Of a stretch of 64,000 nucleotides of DNA, positions 43,113-51,967 are shown in pieces (position 1 is the stretch's first letter; each line of letters opens with the position of its first letter). This DNA comes from Flavobacterium soyae (GTDB lineage Bacteria; Bacteroidota; Bacteroidia; Flavobacteriales; Flavobacteriaceae). The stretch is taken from positions 8,383-72,382 of the forward strand of contig NZ_JAJQXA010000009.1 of the NCBI RefSeq assembly GCF_021245985.1, in the 5' to 3' direction. The notes below the pieces were generated by a model. That model was not told the DNA's origin and searched no databases. It saw only the letters and a list, made by a program, of their open reading frames with translations. Both the position numbers and the translations under genes were made by a program.

Positions 43113-44138
43113 TTAATTATTGGTCGTATTTGTTTTTTGTGTTTCGGCCTCTTTCGCTTTTTTAGCCGCTTCTCGTTCCTCGAGTATTTTTTTTCTTCTT
43201 TCTTCTAATTCTTTTTTACGCTGTTCGTAAAGCTTTTGTCTTTCTGCCGCTTTATCTACTGCCGGCTCTGTTGTCGTTGGTTCAGTAGTTGCCGCCGCTG
43301 CAGGTTTTGCTGTTTCTCCGGTTTTGCCTGTTTCAGTTGTTTTTGCAGTTTCGGTTGTTTTTGCTGGTTCAGAAACCGTGCCATTTTTTTTGGCTTCTCT
43401 CTCTGCCTGAATTGCTTTCCTTCTGTCGTCGTATTCTTTTTTCTTAGCTTCCTGCTCCAGTCTTCTGTCTTCAATTAGTTTTTCTCTCGCAGCTTTCCTT
43501 TCATCTAAAACTTTTTGACGATCTGACATTGCCGGATTTTCATCAATTGCATTTTCCTTACTTTCTTTAGCTTCCTGATCTTTCAATTGTTTTTTAGTCA
43601 ACTGTTCTCTTTTCTCGGTTCTGTTTAAAACACGCAGCACCTGATCACTAATATCGAACCTTTTATTGCTGAAAAGCATTGTTAAATCTGACGATTTATC
43701 AAAAATGAAATCATAATTTTTAGCCTCGGCAATATCTTGAACAGCTGTAAAAACCTGATCTTGAATTGGCTTTGCCAAAGCTGATTTCTGTCTCATTAAA
43801 TTTCCGTCAGCTCCAAATTGTTTTTGCTGGTAATCCAGCATTTCGTTTTCAAGAAATTTAATTTCAGTTTCTCTTTCATCAATTAATTCTTTAGTCAATA
43901 AAGCTTTTTCGGTCTTAAGATTTTCTTTAAGAGAATTAATGTTTAATTTTTTGGCTTCTATTTCTTGTTTCCACTTTTGAGCTTTTAACTCTAATTGTGC
44001 TTTTGCTTCTTTGTAATCAGAAACATTTTCCAAAATATATTCCATATCAATGTAACCGATCCTTGTCGTTTTACCTTGAGCCTGACTTGTATTTACTGCA
44101 ATCAAGACTAAAAATATAAATAAAAACCGTTGTTTCAT
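43113..44138 (-). CDS. OmpH/Skp family periplasmic chaperone with long charged tail
   Basis: A 341-residue exported protein. Residues 1-20 are a signal peptide (ending TSQAQG) and 25-180 form the Skp domain (IGYIDMEYILENVSDY ... IAEAKNYDFIFDKSSD). The remaining 160 residues are unusual: a Lys/Glu/Arg-rich coiled coil, a Thr/Glu/Lys repeat (TTETAKTTETGKTGETAK), and a second charged helix (LYEQRKKELEERRKKILEER). The tail roughly doubles the normal family length. It probably cooperates with BamA, which is encoded just upstream. What the tail binds is unknown. Confidence 0.92.
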   Translation of the reverse strand: MKQRFLFIFLVLIAVNTSQAQGKTTRIGYIDMEYILENVSDYKEAKAQLELKAQKWKQEIEAKKLNINSLKENLKTEKALLTKELIDERETEIKFLENEMLDYQQKQFGADGNLMRQKSALAKPIQDQVFTAVQDIAEAKNYDFIFDKSSDLTMLFSNKRFDISDQVLRVLNRTEKREQLTKKQLKDQEAKESKENAIDENPAMSDRQKVLDERKAAREKLIEDRRLEQEAKKKEYDDRRKAIQAEREAKKNGTVSEPAKTTETAKTTETGKTGETAKPAAAATTEPTTTEPAVDKAAERQKLYEQRKKELEERRKKILEEREAAKKAKEAETQKTNTTNN

Positions 44139-44165
44139 AACATTACTTTATTTTGAATTTTTAGC

Positions 44166-44173
44166 CAAAGGTA
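44166..44173 (-). promoter_or_regulatory. Putative -7 element of the ompH pair (TACCTTTG)
   Basis: Exact TAnnTTTG match on the minus strand in the 59-bp gap between bamA and the first ompH gene, so the chaperones may be expressed apart from bamA. Confidence 0.55.
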
Positions 44174-44197
44174 TTAAAATTTGTACTAAAACCCGCA

Positions 44198-46903
44198 CTA
44201 AAACTGTTGTCCAATAATAAAATGTGTTTCCCAGCCATTAGCTTTGTTTGTAACAGACCCAGGAAGGGCATCAAAACCGTAACCGAAATCAATTCCTAAT
44301 AATCCAAATGCAGGCATGAATACACGTAAACCAGCACCGGCAGAACGACTCAAATCAAACGGATTGTAATCTCTAAACGTTGGATATGACGAACCTGCTT
44401 CTAAAAACGTCAAGGCATAAATCGATGCAGACGATTTTAATGTAATAGGATAACGTAATTCCATCGAGAATTTGTTATACACAGTAGCTCCAATCTGTTG
44501 TCCTAATGAATTAACAGGTGTCAGCGAGTTGTTCGGATAACCTCTTAATTGTATTGTTTCCCTGCCATCCATAGAATAGTTTGCCATTCCATCTCCTCCT
44601 AAATAGAAACGCTCAAACGGAACAACACCTCTTGATTGATCATAAGCTCCTAAGAAACCAAATTCTGTTAATGTTCTTAAAACTAATTTTCCATACACTT
44701 TAGTATACCAGTCTGCTTTAAATTTTACTTTATAGTATTCTAACCAGTTATATTTTTTCTGATCGACTTTCGCAACATCGGTGTCAGCGCTTTTATAATC
44801 AGATCCCACACTCACATATTGAGAAGATCCGTTTATAACTTCAGACTTCATATAATCACCTGGATTTATAGGCTGACCGTCTGGACCAGTTTTGGCCTCT
44901 CCGGTATATTGTACTTTATATTCTTTTTGGTTTCCTAAATCTTTATAATCCACGCCATTAAATAATGAGTAAGGAGGGGTAACTTTTGCAGAGATACTAA
45001 ATTCAGAACCATAAGTTGGAAATATTGGGTTAACCCCTTTATTACTTCTTGAAAGCCCTATTGTATAGGCAAGGTTTCTTGATGCCCCATTACCAAAAGT
45101 AAACAATCCAGTATAATAGTTGTTTAGGTCATAATGCTGATAACTAACAGATTGTGAAAGAACGAAATAATCATCAGGTACAGTTAAACGTTTTGCTAAA
45201 CCAACTTGTACTGTAAAAATATTAAAACTTTGGCTTTTATCTACAGTTCTGGTTACATAATTGTTATTGAACTGTTTACTATAAGAAATAGAAGAACTGA
45301 ATTGTACCGGTTTTTTACCTCCAAACCATGGTTCAGAGAATGATAAACTGTACGTTTGGAAATAAGTACTTCCTTGTAAACGAAGTGCTACTTTTTGTCC
45401 GTCTCCCATAGGAAGCGGTTTGTAAGCATCTTTGTCAAATAGTTTTCTGGCTGAGAAGTTGTTGAAAGATAAACCTAAAGTTCCAATGAAACCGCCGCCG
45501 CCGTAACCTCCCTGAAGCTCAACCTGGCTGGATCCTTTTTCTACTAATTGGTATTCGATATCTACTGTTCCCGCAGCAGGGTCAACGTTTCTAAATTCTG
45601 GTTTAATAGCCTCCGGATCAAAGAATCCTAATTGACCAATTTCACGAATAGTTCTAACCAATTCTTCTTTGCTGTATTTGTTTCCCGGTTTAGTTCTTAG
45701 CTCACGGTAAATAACGTGGTCATTTGTTTTGTCGTTTCCGGTAACATAGATTTTATTGAAATAAGCGATAGGACCCTCAGTAATTCTAATCTCGAAATCA
45801 ATTGTATCATTTACCGTTTTTACCTCTACAGCATTAATTTTAGAGAATAAATAACCGTTGTTTTGGTATAAGTTTGTGATATCTTCTCCGTCTGGTTTTG
45901 AGTTATCAGCGATTCTTTTTTCTAGCAAAACACCATTATAAGTTTCTCCTTTTTTGATACCTAAATAACGGTTTAACTGTTGATCTGAATAAACTGTATT
46001 CCCTAAAAACTTAATATTTCCGAAGTAATATTTGTTTCCTTCTTCTACATTAATTTTTATTGCAAGCATATTTTTGTCTTTGTTATAAGTAACAGAGTCA
46101 TAAATAATACGTGCATCACGATATCCTTTTTCTTTGTAGGCAGCGACAACTTTTTCTAAGTCGGTTTTGTATTTTTCAGGAATAAATTTTGAAGCTTTAA
46201 AAACACGAAGCAGATTTTTTTGCTTGGTATCCTTCATTGCGGCTCTTAATTTTGTGTCAGTAAGCTGCTTGTTTCCTATGAAATCAATACTGCTGATTTT
46301 AACTTTATCTCCTTTGTCTACCCTGACAAGCATATTTACCTGATTTCCGGCTGTACTGTCTGGAGTAGTGGTAATGGTAACTTTTGTATTATAAAAGCCA
46401 TCTTTTTTATACTTGTTTTCAATGTAATTTTTAGTAGTCGTAATTAAGTTTTCGTTTACAATTTTATTTTTAGTTAAATTGTTATCTTTAATTAATCCTT
46501 CGACTTTACTTTTCTTAACACCAGTGATTTTAACTTCATTTAATTTTGGAAGTTCAACGATATTTAAATCTAAATAAATACTATCGTTTTGAACCTTATT
46601 AATATAAAAAGAGATCTCGTCAAAAAGACCTAGTTTACCTAATTTTTTAATAGCGCCAGTAATTTCTTCCCCCGGAACTGTTATTTCGTGACCTACCTGA
46701 AGACCTGAGAAAGTAACAACAGTCTGCTCATTGAAGCTTATTTTACCAACAACAGAAACTTTAGCCAGAATATATTTTTTTCCTTGGTCAAAAGGAACTC
46801 TATCTTGAGCTTTTATTTGTGAAAAACTACCCAATAGTAAAAGGGTACAGATTATTTGTGGTATTCTTTTTTGTAACACTAAAAAATTATTTAATTTGTT
46901 CAC
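44198..46903 (-). CDS. bamA: Outer-membrane protein assembly factor BamA
   Basis: A ~901-residue Omp85 protein, the core of the machine that inserts beta-barrels into the outer membrane. After a signal peptide (IICTLLLLGSFSQIKAQ) come five POTRA domains (to ~450), then the barrel with VRGF-type element near RGYPN and the C-terminal strand ending HFIIGQQF. The start is uncertain: the frame extends to 47017 inside uppS, but GTG at 46903 (17 bp overlap) or GTG at 46879 gives a proper signal peptide. I give 46903. It lies between uppS and the ompH pair. Confidence 0.95.
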   Translation of the reverse strand: MNKLNNFLVLQKRIPQIICTLLLLGSFSQIKAQDRVPFDQGKKYILAKVSVVGKISFNEQTVVTFSGLQVGHEITVPGEEITGAIKKLGKLGLFDEISFYINKVQNDSIYLDLNIVELPKLNEVKITGVKKSKVEGLIKDNNLTKNKIVNENLITTTKNYIENKYKKDGFYNTKVTITTTPDSTAGNQVNMLVRVDKGDKVKISSIDFIGNKQLTDTKLRAAMKDTKQKNLLRVFKASKFIPEKYKTDLEKVVAAYKEKGYRDARIIYDSVTYNKDKNMLAIKINVEEGNKYYFGNIKFLGNTVYSDQQLNRYLGIKKGETYNGVLLEKRIADNSKPDGEDITNLYQNNGYLFSKINAVEVKTVNDTIDFEIRITEGPIAYFNKIYVTGNDKTNDHVIYRELRTKPGNKYSKEELVRTIREIGQLGFFDPEAIKPEFRNVDPAAGTVDIEYQLVEKGSSQVELQGGYGGGGFIGTLGLSFNNFSARKLFDKDAYKPLPMGDGQKVALRLQGSTYFQTYSLSFSEPWFGGKKPVQFSSSISYSKQFNNNYVTRTVDKSQSFNIFTVQVGLAKRLTVPDDYFVLSQSVSYQHYDLNNYYTGLFTFGNGASRNLAYTIGLSRSNKGVNPIFPTYGSEFSISAKVTPPYSLFNGVDYKDLGNQKEYKVQYTGEAKTGPDGQPINPGDYMKSEVINGSSQYVSVGSDYKSADTDVAKVDQKKYNWLEYYKVKFKADWYTKVYGKLVLRTLTEFGFLGAYDQSRGVVPFERFYLGGDGMANYSMDGRETIQLRGYPNNSLTPVNSLGQQIGATVYNKFSMELRYPITLKSSASIYALTFLEAGSSYPTFRDYNPFDLSRSAGAGLRVFMPAFGLLGIDFGYGFDALPGSVTNKANGWETHFIIGQQF

Positions 46904-47627
46904 TGGTTTTTCCAAATCTACGTTCTCTTTTTTGATAACTAATAATAGCCTCATATAAATCTTGATCTTTAAAGTCTGGCCACAAGACATTAGTAAAATA
47001 TAATTCTGCATAGGCAATCTGCCAAAGCAAAAAATTACTTATTCTATGTTCTCCACTTGTTCGTATTAATAAATCTACGTCAGGTAAATTTTGCGTGTAA
47101 AGATGCTCATTTATAATTGAATCGTCAATAGTGTCTATTGAAATTATATTATTTTTAACTTTATCACTAATCACTCTGACAGCATTTACCAATTCCTCTC
47201 TGGAACCATAACTTAAAGCAAGGGTTAATGTAAGTCTGGTGTTATTTTTAGTCTTCTCAATAACGTCTAAAAGTTCTTTTTGTGCCGTTTTTGGTAATTT
47301 GTCAAGATTTCCAATTGCATTAAGTCTGATATTGTTTTCTTGAAGCGTAACCAGCTCTTTTTTTAAGGAATTGATCAATATTTTCATTAATGCTTCAACC
47401 TCCAGTTTAGGACGATTCCAGTTTTCTGTAGAAAAAGCATACAAGGTTAGGTACTCAATACCTAACTTGGCACAAGTTGTAATTGTTTTTTTTACAGATT
47501 TGGTGCCGTTTTCGTGTCCAAAAGCTCTTAAAAAGCCTTGTTGTTTAGCCCAGCGCCCGTTTCCGTCCATAATAATGGCCAGATGTTTTGGTAAGTTTGA
47601 TTGATCTATAGAGTCTAGTAAATTCAT
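46887..47627 (-). CDS. uppS: Isoprenyl transferase (undecaprenyl diphosphate synthase)
   Basis: A 246-residue cis-prenyltransferase making the C55 lipid carrier for peptidoglycan and O-antigen. The catalytic motif HLAIIMDGNGRWAKQQG, the central GHENGTKSVKKT, ALSYGSREEL and the C-terminal IRTSGEHRISNFLLWQIAYAEL are all recognisable. The start is the ATG at 47627, 5 bp after the porG stop; a longer frame reaches into porG. The 3' end overlaps bamA. The order porG-uppS-bamA-ompH-ompH is the same in Porphyromonas gingivalis. Confidence 0.97.
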   Translation of the reverse strand: MNLLDSIDQSNLPKHLAIIMDGNGRWAKQQGFLRAFGHENGTKSVKKTITTCAKLGIEYLTLYAFSTENWNRPKLEVEALMKILINSLKKELVTLQENNIRLNAIGNLDKLPKTAQKELLDVIEKTKNNTRLTLTLALSYGSREELVNAVRVISDKVKNNIISIDTIDDSIINEHLYTQNLPDVDLLIRTSGEHRISNFLLWQIAYAELYFTNVLWPDFKDQDLYEAIISYQKRERRFGKTSEQIK

Positions 47628-47632
47628 TTTTA

Positions 47633-48322
47633 TTATTCTGCGCAGTAGCAAGGTTTTTGTCCAAAGGTATACGTTAAAGTTATACCTGAAAAGACATACC
47701 AGTCATTATTATTTAAATTTCCGAATTTTAGAATGTTTGCATTGCTGGTACTTGGGTTACTTCCATCAATATTATCTGTAAAAGTATACCGTGCCCCAAC
47801 CTCTGCTCCCAGAACAAAATGCGGCGTTACATTTGATTTAATTCCTAGCGTTATTGGTATTGCAAATGAGTTTGAGTTGATTTTTTGCGTAACATTTGGG
47901 CTGGTTTCATAACGATATAAACCATCATAAAGAAAAAAGCTTAAACCTGAATATATATAAGGAGTAATTTTTGTGTGGTAATCATGAAGATTGAAATCAA
48001 AAAAATTAAATTCTAAACCAGCAGAAAACTCTTTTACATCATTATCAAAACGATATCCCCTTCTGCTGCGTCCTGTTTCGTCAGAATCTAAATCGTTCCC
48101 AGTGATAGTAGATTGTGTATAAGAGAAACGGTAAGAATGTCTTGGGCTTTTGTTCCATTTGTACAAAATACCTAAAGCCAGTTTATTTGGGTTAATGTAA
48201 GTTGTGCTTCCAACATCACCAACAAAGTTGCTTCCGCCAATAAAAACACCAAGCTCATTTATTTGAGCATTTAGTGTAATAAAAGGGAAAAAACATAACA
48301 ATAAATTAAAAATTTTCTTCAT
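47633..48322 (-). CDS. porG: Type IX secretion system protein PorG (DUF6089)
   Basis: A 229-residue outer-membrane barrel protein with signal peptide MKKIFNLLLCFFPFITLNAQ and the DUF6089 features ELGVFIGGSNFVGDVG, PYIYSGLSFF, FVLGAEVGARYTF and a C-terminal YTFGQKPCYCAE. PorG in P. gingivalis associates with the PorK/PorN ring of the T9SS and is encoded next to uppS and bamA, exactly as here. The assignment combines family and synteny. It leads the uppS-bamA run and has its own promoter. Confidence 0.88.
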   Translation of the reverse strand: MKKIFNLLLCFFPFITLNAQINELGVFIGGSNFVGDVGSTTYINPNKLALGILYKWNKSPRHSYRFSYTQSTITGNDLDSDETGRSRRGYRFDNDVKEFSAGLEFNFFDFNLHDYHTKITPYIYSGLSFFLYDGLYRYETSPNVTQKINSNSFAIPITLGIKSNVTPHFVLGAEVGARYTFTDNIDGSNPSTSNANILKFGNLNNNDWYVFSGITLTYTFGQKPCYCAE

Positions 48323-48340
48323 TTAATTCAAAATTGCGTG

Positions 48341-48348
48341 CAAATATA
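48341..48348 (-). promoter_or_regulatory. Putative -7 element of porG-uppS-bamA (TATATTTG)
   Basis: Exact TAnnTTTG match on the minus strand, 19 bp upstream of the porG start. Confidence 0.65.
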
Positions 48349-48495
48349 ATAATTATCAATACGAATCAAAGTTCCTTTAGATAAATGTGCTTTTTTTTCA
48401 ATTTACATTATGATTTTGAGCAATTTAATGATGATTCGCTATATGCAGAACGAGAAAATGTGGTATTATCGTATAGTGATGAAGGAGAAAAGAGT

Positions 48496-49380
48496 TTAAT
48501 TTCTCTTGTCTTCTCCCCAGAGCAGTTTATTTCTTAAGGTCTTTAAGAAAGTTTCGCCTGGAATTTCAACCATTTTTATTTTGTAATCTGTTTTTTTAAT
48601 CTTAAGAATAGATTCATTTTTTACCGAAGAAATTCTGGAATCTAATGAAACCAAGTATTGATCTTCTCTTCCGGTTACGCGTAAAGTAATTTCAGTATCG
48701 TCTGGTATAACAAGTGGTCTGGCGGTTAAATTATGGGGTGCAATAGGTGTAATTACTAAACTTTTTACATCTGGTGTTAAAATAGGGCCTCCGCAGCTTA
48801 ATGAATATCCTGTAGAACCCGTAGGGGTAGAAATAATTAAACCGTCTGCCCAATAAGAGTTTAAATATTCATTGTTTAAATAAGTCTCAACAGTAATCAT
48901 CGAAGTAGTGTCTTTTCTGCTTACTGTAACTTCATTCATGGCAAAATTAAGTTCTTCAAAAGCATCATTATGAGGTTCACAGGTTAATCCTAATAAAGTT
49001 CTTTCAGAAGTTGTGTAGTTTTGATCGATGACATATTGCAGCAGACTGTCAATATTTTCCTTTTGAACTTTTGCAAGAAATCCTAATCTTCCTGCGTTTA
49101 TACCTAATAATGGAATACCTGAATTACGAACAAAAGCTGCAGCTCTCAAAATCGTTCCATCACCGCCAATACTAATCAGCATTTCAAAACTATTATCTAA
49201 TGTTGTACTTGGGGAAAAAGTTTTATACTCCTTTTTTACAAGCTGCTTATCATAAAGCATGTCAAGAAAATTTTCTTCAATTACCATTTCTACATTATTA
49301 GAATTGAAAAACAAGAAAATGTCTTTTATAATAGGTTCGGTACTGTTTTGATAATATTGTCCGTAAATGGCTATTTTCAT
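48496..49380 (-). CDS. nadK: NAD kinase
   Basis: A 294-residue cytosolic kinase phosphorylating NAD to NADP. The signatures are ISIGGDGTILRA (GGDG at 72-75), NEVTVSRKDTTSM and the ribose-binding ISTPTGSTGYSLS. The length is normal. It lies between the CBS-domain gene (92 bp upstream) and porG (173 bp downstream), in a conserved flavobacterial order. No promoter was obvious, so it may be co-transcribed with the CBS gene. Confidence 0.96.
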   Translation of the reverse strand: MKIAIYGQYYQNSTEPIIKDIFLFFNSNNVEMVIEENFLDMLYDKQLVKKEYKTFSPSTTLDNSFEMLISIGGDGTILRAAAFVRNSGIPLLGINAGRLGFLAKVQKENIDSLLQYVIDQNYTTSERTLLGLTCEPHNDAFEELNFAMNEVTVSRKDTTSMITVETYLNNEYLNSYWADGLIISTPTGSTGYSLSCGGPILTPDVKSLVITPIAPHNLTARPLVIPDDTEITLRVTGREDQYLVSLDSRISSVKNESILKIKKTDYKIKMVEIPGETFLKTLRNKLLWGEDKRN

Positions 49381-49472
49381 TCTTCTTAATTAGATAATGA
49401 GGAAATGTGTTAATTTGATAATTTATTTAGTTGAGAACATTTTCTAATTTTCTCATTGACCAATTTTCTAAT

Positions 49473-50132
49473 TTAAATATTAAGATACTTGTCTAAATAA
49501 TCAGAACGTTCTTTTAAATTATTAATATAGGTATCTTCCTGATGTTCTGAAATAATTTCATAACCATATCTTCTATACGTCTGAATGATTTCATTCATGG
49601 CTCCCAAACCTATTTTTATAGTAATCTGAACATTTTCTACATCAGCTTCAGAAACAAAACAGCCTAAAATTTTACCATTATTGCTTTCTACAATCTGGGT
49701 AACTTCGCTCATCGAATAATCCAGCAGCCCTTTTTGAACAATAATAATTCCTCCCTGTTCCTTTAAAAATGGAGTTTCCTGAAAAAACTTCATAATATCT
49801 TCCATTTCATAATAGCCTATATAGCTGTTATTTTCATCAAGAATTGGAATAATATTAGTGTGATTTTTTGCGAAGACTTCCAGGACATCCAGCCAGATCA
49901 TTGATTTTCTGGCAAAAAAACGTTCCAAAGTATATTTGTAATCAATAGCTTTTTTATCGGTATCAAACGTTTCAACATCATCAGAAGAAATGCTTCCAAT
50001 GAAAATCCCATCTTCTAAAATCGGGAAATGAGAAAAATTTACATCAATAAAAAAGTCCTGAATCGATGCTATCGTTTCCTGACTATCAATCGCTCTGAAA
50101 TCATTTGTGATATAGTTTGTAATTTCTGTCAT
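49473..50132 (-). CDS. CBS domain protein with C-terminal ACT-like region
   Basis: A 219-residue cytosolic protein. The first ~120 residues form a CBS pair (SHFPILEDGIFIGSISSDD and NIIPILDENNSYIGYYEMEDI). Residues ~125-205 (GGIIIVQKGLLDYSMSEVTQIV ... VQITIKIGLGAMNEIIQTYRRYGYEI) have the beta-alpha-beta-beta-alpha-beta look of an ACT-like domain, suggesting ligand-controlled regulation. It sits upstream of nadK and divergent from pdxJ. The ligand is not known; a role linked to NAD or nucleotide status would be a guess. Confidence 0.88.
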   Translation of the reverse strand: MTEITNYITNDFRAIDSQETIASIQDFFIDVNFSHFPILEDGIFIGSISSDDVETFDTDKKAIDYKYTLERFFARKSMIWLDVLEVFAKNHTNIIPILDENNSYIGYYEMEDIMKFFQETPFLKEQGGIIIVQKGLLDYSMSEVTQIVESNNGKILGCFVSEADVENVQITIKIGLGAMNEIIQTYRRYGYEIISEHQEDTYINNLKERSDYLDKYLNI

Positions 50133-50198
50133 AAATCAATCGAAGATATTTGATGCAAAATAATCAAAAAATACCAAAAACTGCTGCGTTTTACTTTG

Positions 50199-50206
50199 TA
50201 TTTTTG
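50199..50206 (+). promoter_or_regulatory. Putative -7 element of pdxJ (TATTTTTG)
   Basis: Exact TAnnTTTG match 43 bp before the pdxJ ATG. Confidence 0.6.
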
Positions 50207-50248
50207 CCGTAACAAATATAGTGTTACTTGAATTAATTATCTATTTAT

Positions 50249-50962
50249 ATGACAAAGTTAAGTGTTAATATCAATAAAATTGCAACGCTTCGAAATGCAC
50301 GAGGCGGAAATGTGCCTGATTTATTAAAAGTTGCTGTCGATATTCAGCGTTTTGGAGGGCAGGGAATTACCATTCACCCGCGTCCGGACGAGCGCCATAT
50401 CCGCTATCAGGATGCACGCGATTTAAAGGCAATTGTTACTACAGAATATAATATTGAAGGAAACCCGCAGCATAATTTTATTGATTTGGTTTTAGAGTGT
50501 AAACCAGATCAGGTTACATTGGTTCCAGATGCAATTGGCGCCATTACATCTTCTGCAGGCTGGGATACAATAAATAATCAGGCTTATTTAACCGAAGTTA
50601 TTCAGGAATTTCAAAGAAACGGAATCAGAACATCGATTTTTGTTGATCCGGTTTTAGAAATTATCGAAGGGGCTAAAAAAACAGGAACTGACAGAATCGA
50701 ATTATATACCGAAGCTTTTGCACATCAATATGATTTGGGAAACAAAAATGGAATTGATCCGTATGTAAAAGCTGCAGAATTGGCAAATGAATTAGGTTTA
50801 GGAATTAATGCAGGACACGATTTGAGTTTAGATAATATTCAGTTTTTTAAACAAAATATTCCAGGTTTGCTAGAGGTTTCTATTGGGCATGCCTTAATTT
50901 CTGAAGCGCTTTATCTTGGTTTGGATAATGTAGTAAATATGTATTTGAATAAATTGAAATAA
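50249..50962 (+). CDS. pdxJ: Pyridoxine 5'-phosphate synthase
   Basis: A 237-residue TIM-barrel enzyme joining 3-amino-2-oxopropyl phosphate and 1-deoxyxylulose 5-phosphate to pyridoxine 5'-phosphate (DXP-dependent vitamin B6 route). Recognisable are [17 protein letters not shown], the phosphate/active-site [13 protein letters not shown] and the C-terminal [12 protein letters not shown]. The length is normal. It is divergent from the CBS gene. It indicates the PdxA/PdxJ pathway; pdxA is not in this window. Confidence 0.97.
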   Translation: MTKLSVNINKIATLRNARGGNVPDLLKVAVDIQRFGGQGITIHPRPDERHIRYQDARDLKAIVTTEYNIEGNPQHNFIDLVLECKPDQVTLVPDAIGAITSSAGWDTINNQAYLTEVIQEFQRNGIRTSIFVDPVLEIIEGAKKTGTDRIELYTEAFAHQYDLGNKNGIDPYVKAAELANELGLGINAGHDLSLDNIQFFKQNIPGLLEVSIGHALISEALYLGLDNVVNMYLNKLK

Positions 50963-50980
50963 TAATTTTATGAGCCTTTT

Positions 50981-51029
50981 GTGAAATCTTTGCGAAAAAG
51001 TTATTACACAGAGCTGTACAAAGATTTCA
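50981..51029. repeat. Imperfect inverted repeat in the pdxJ-hydrolase gap
   Basis: TGAAATCTTTG (50981-50991) and its exact complement CAAAGATTTCA (51019-51029) flank a 27-nt loop. No T tract follows, so it is a weak terminator candidate or a decayed intergenic repeat. Confidence 0.5.
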
Positions 51030-51070
51030 TGAAGAATATCAAAGAAAAAAAATATTTAAAGTAAAATTAA

Positions 51071-51835
51071 ATGTTATACTCAAAAATAGAAGGTGAAGGA
51101 AAACCATTTATTATCATGCACGGATTTCTTGGAATGTCTGATAATTGGAAAACCTTAGCAGGACAATATGTCGAAGCCGGATTTCAGGTTCATATTTTAG
51201 ATTTAAGAAATCACGGACGCAGTTTTCATTCAAACGAATGGAGTTATGAAGCAATGGTACAGGATGTATATGAATATTGCCAGGCAAATCAATTAACAAA
51301 AATCGATATTCTTGGACATTCGATGGGAGGAAAAGTGGCTATGCTTTTTGCAGCGACACATTCTGATCTTGTAGATAAATTAATTGTGGCAGATATTGGC
51401 CCTAAATTTTACAAACAGCATCATCAGGATATTTTGGCAGGTTTAAACGCAGTTGACTTTTCTGTAAAACCAAGCCGAAATGATGTTGAAGCAATCGTTG
51501 CACAATATGTTTCAGATTTTGGAACGCGCCAGTTTTTATTGAAAAATTTATATTGGAAAGAACCGGGACAACTTGCTTTCCGTTTTAATCTTGAGGTTTT
51601 CAACAACAATCTTGATGCTATCGGGAAACCTTTGGCAGAAAATTTAGTTTTTAATAAACCAACATTATTTATTAGAGGAGGAGAATCTGGATATATTTTA
51701 GATACAGATTTAGATGAAATAAGAAAACAGTTTCTGAATTTTAAACTAGAAACTATTCCTGGTGCAGGACACTGGCTTCATGCCGAAAATCCAAAAATGT
51801 TTTTTGAACTGACAACAGCTTTTTTGAAAGGGTAA
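51071..51835 (+). CDS. Alpha/beta hydrolase (YbfF-like)
   Basis: A 254-residue cytosolic hydrolase. It shows the oxyanion HGFLGMSDNW, the nucleophile elbow LGHSMGGK (S84), a plausible acid near FIRGGESGYI and the catalytic histidine in GAGHWLHAENP (~236). The whole length is one alpha/beta fold of the YbfF esterase type, acting on small acyl esters or thioesters; the substrate is unknown. It follows pdxJ by 108 bp and has no visible promoter of the TAnnTTTG type. Confidence 0.92.
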   Translation: MLYSKIEGEGKPFIIMHGFLGMSDNWKTLAGQYVEAGFQVHILDLRNHGRSFHSNEWSYEAMVQDVYEYCQANQLTKIDILGHSMGGKVAMLFAATHSDLVDKLIVADIGPKFYKQHHQDILAGLNAVDFSVKPSRNDVEAIVAQYVSDFGTRQFLLKNLYWKEPGQLAFRFNLEVFNNNLDAIGKPLAENLVFNKPTLFIRGGESGYILDTDLDEIRKQFLNFKLETIPGAGHWLHAENPKMFFELTTAFLKG

Positions 51836-51931
51836 ATTATTATATTTTTTTATTTTCAGCAATATAGTATTAGTTGGAAATCAGAGAAACCAAAAAATAA
51901 GAATTAACCTACATATAAACATTAAAATTCA

Positions 51932-51939
51932 TAAATTTG
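51932..51939 (+). promoter_or_regulatory. Putative -7 element of the sterol desaturase-like gene (TAAATTTG)
   Basis: Exact TAnnTTTG match 28 bp before the ATG at 51968; the longer frame starting at TTG 51944 would begin at the inferred transcription start. Confidence 0.6.
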
Positions 51940-51967
51940 CTTTTTGAATTTTAATGTTTATAATTTA

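Noticed and set aside
43236..43478. Cysteine-rich 80-codon plus frame opposite ompH
   Set aside because: The high Cys/Phe content is just the antisense of a Lys/Glu/Thr-rich repeat region, not a gene.
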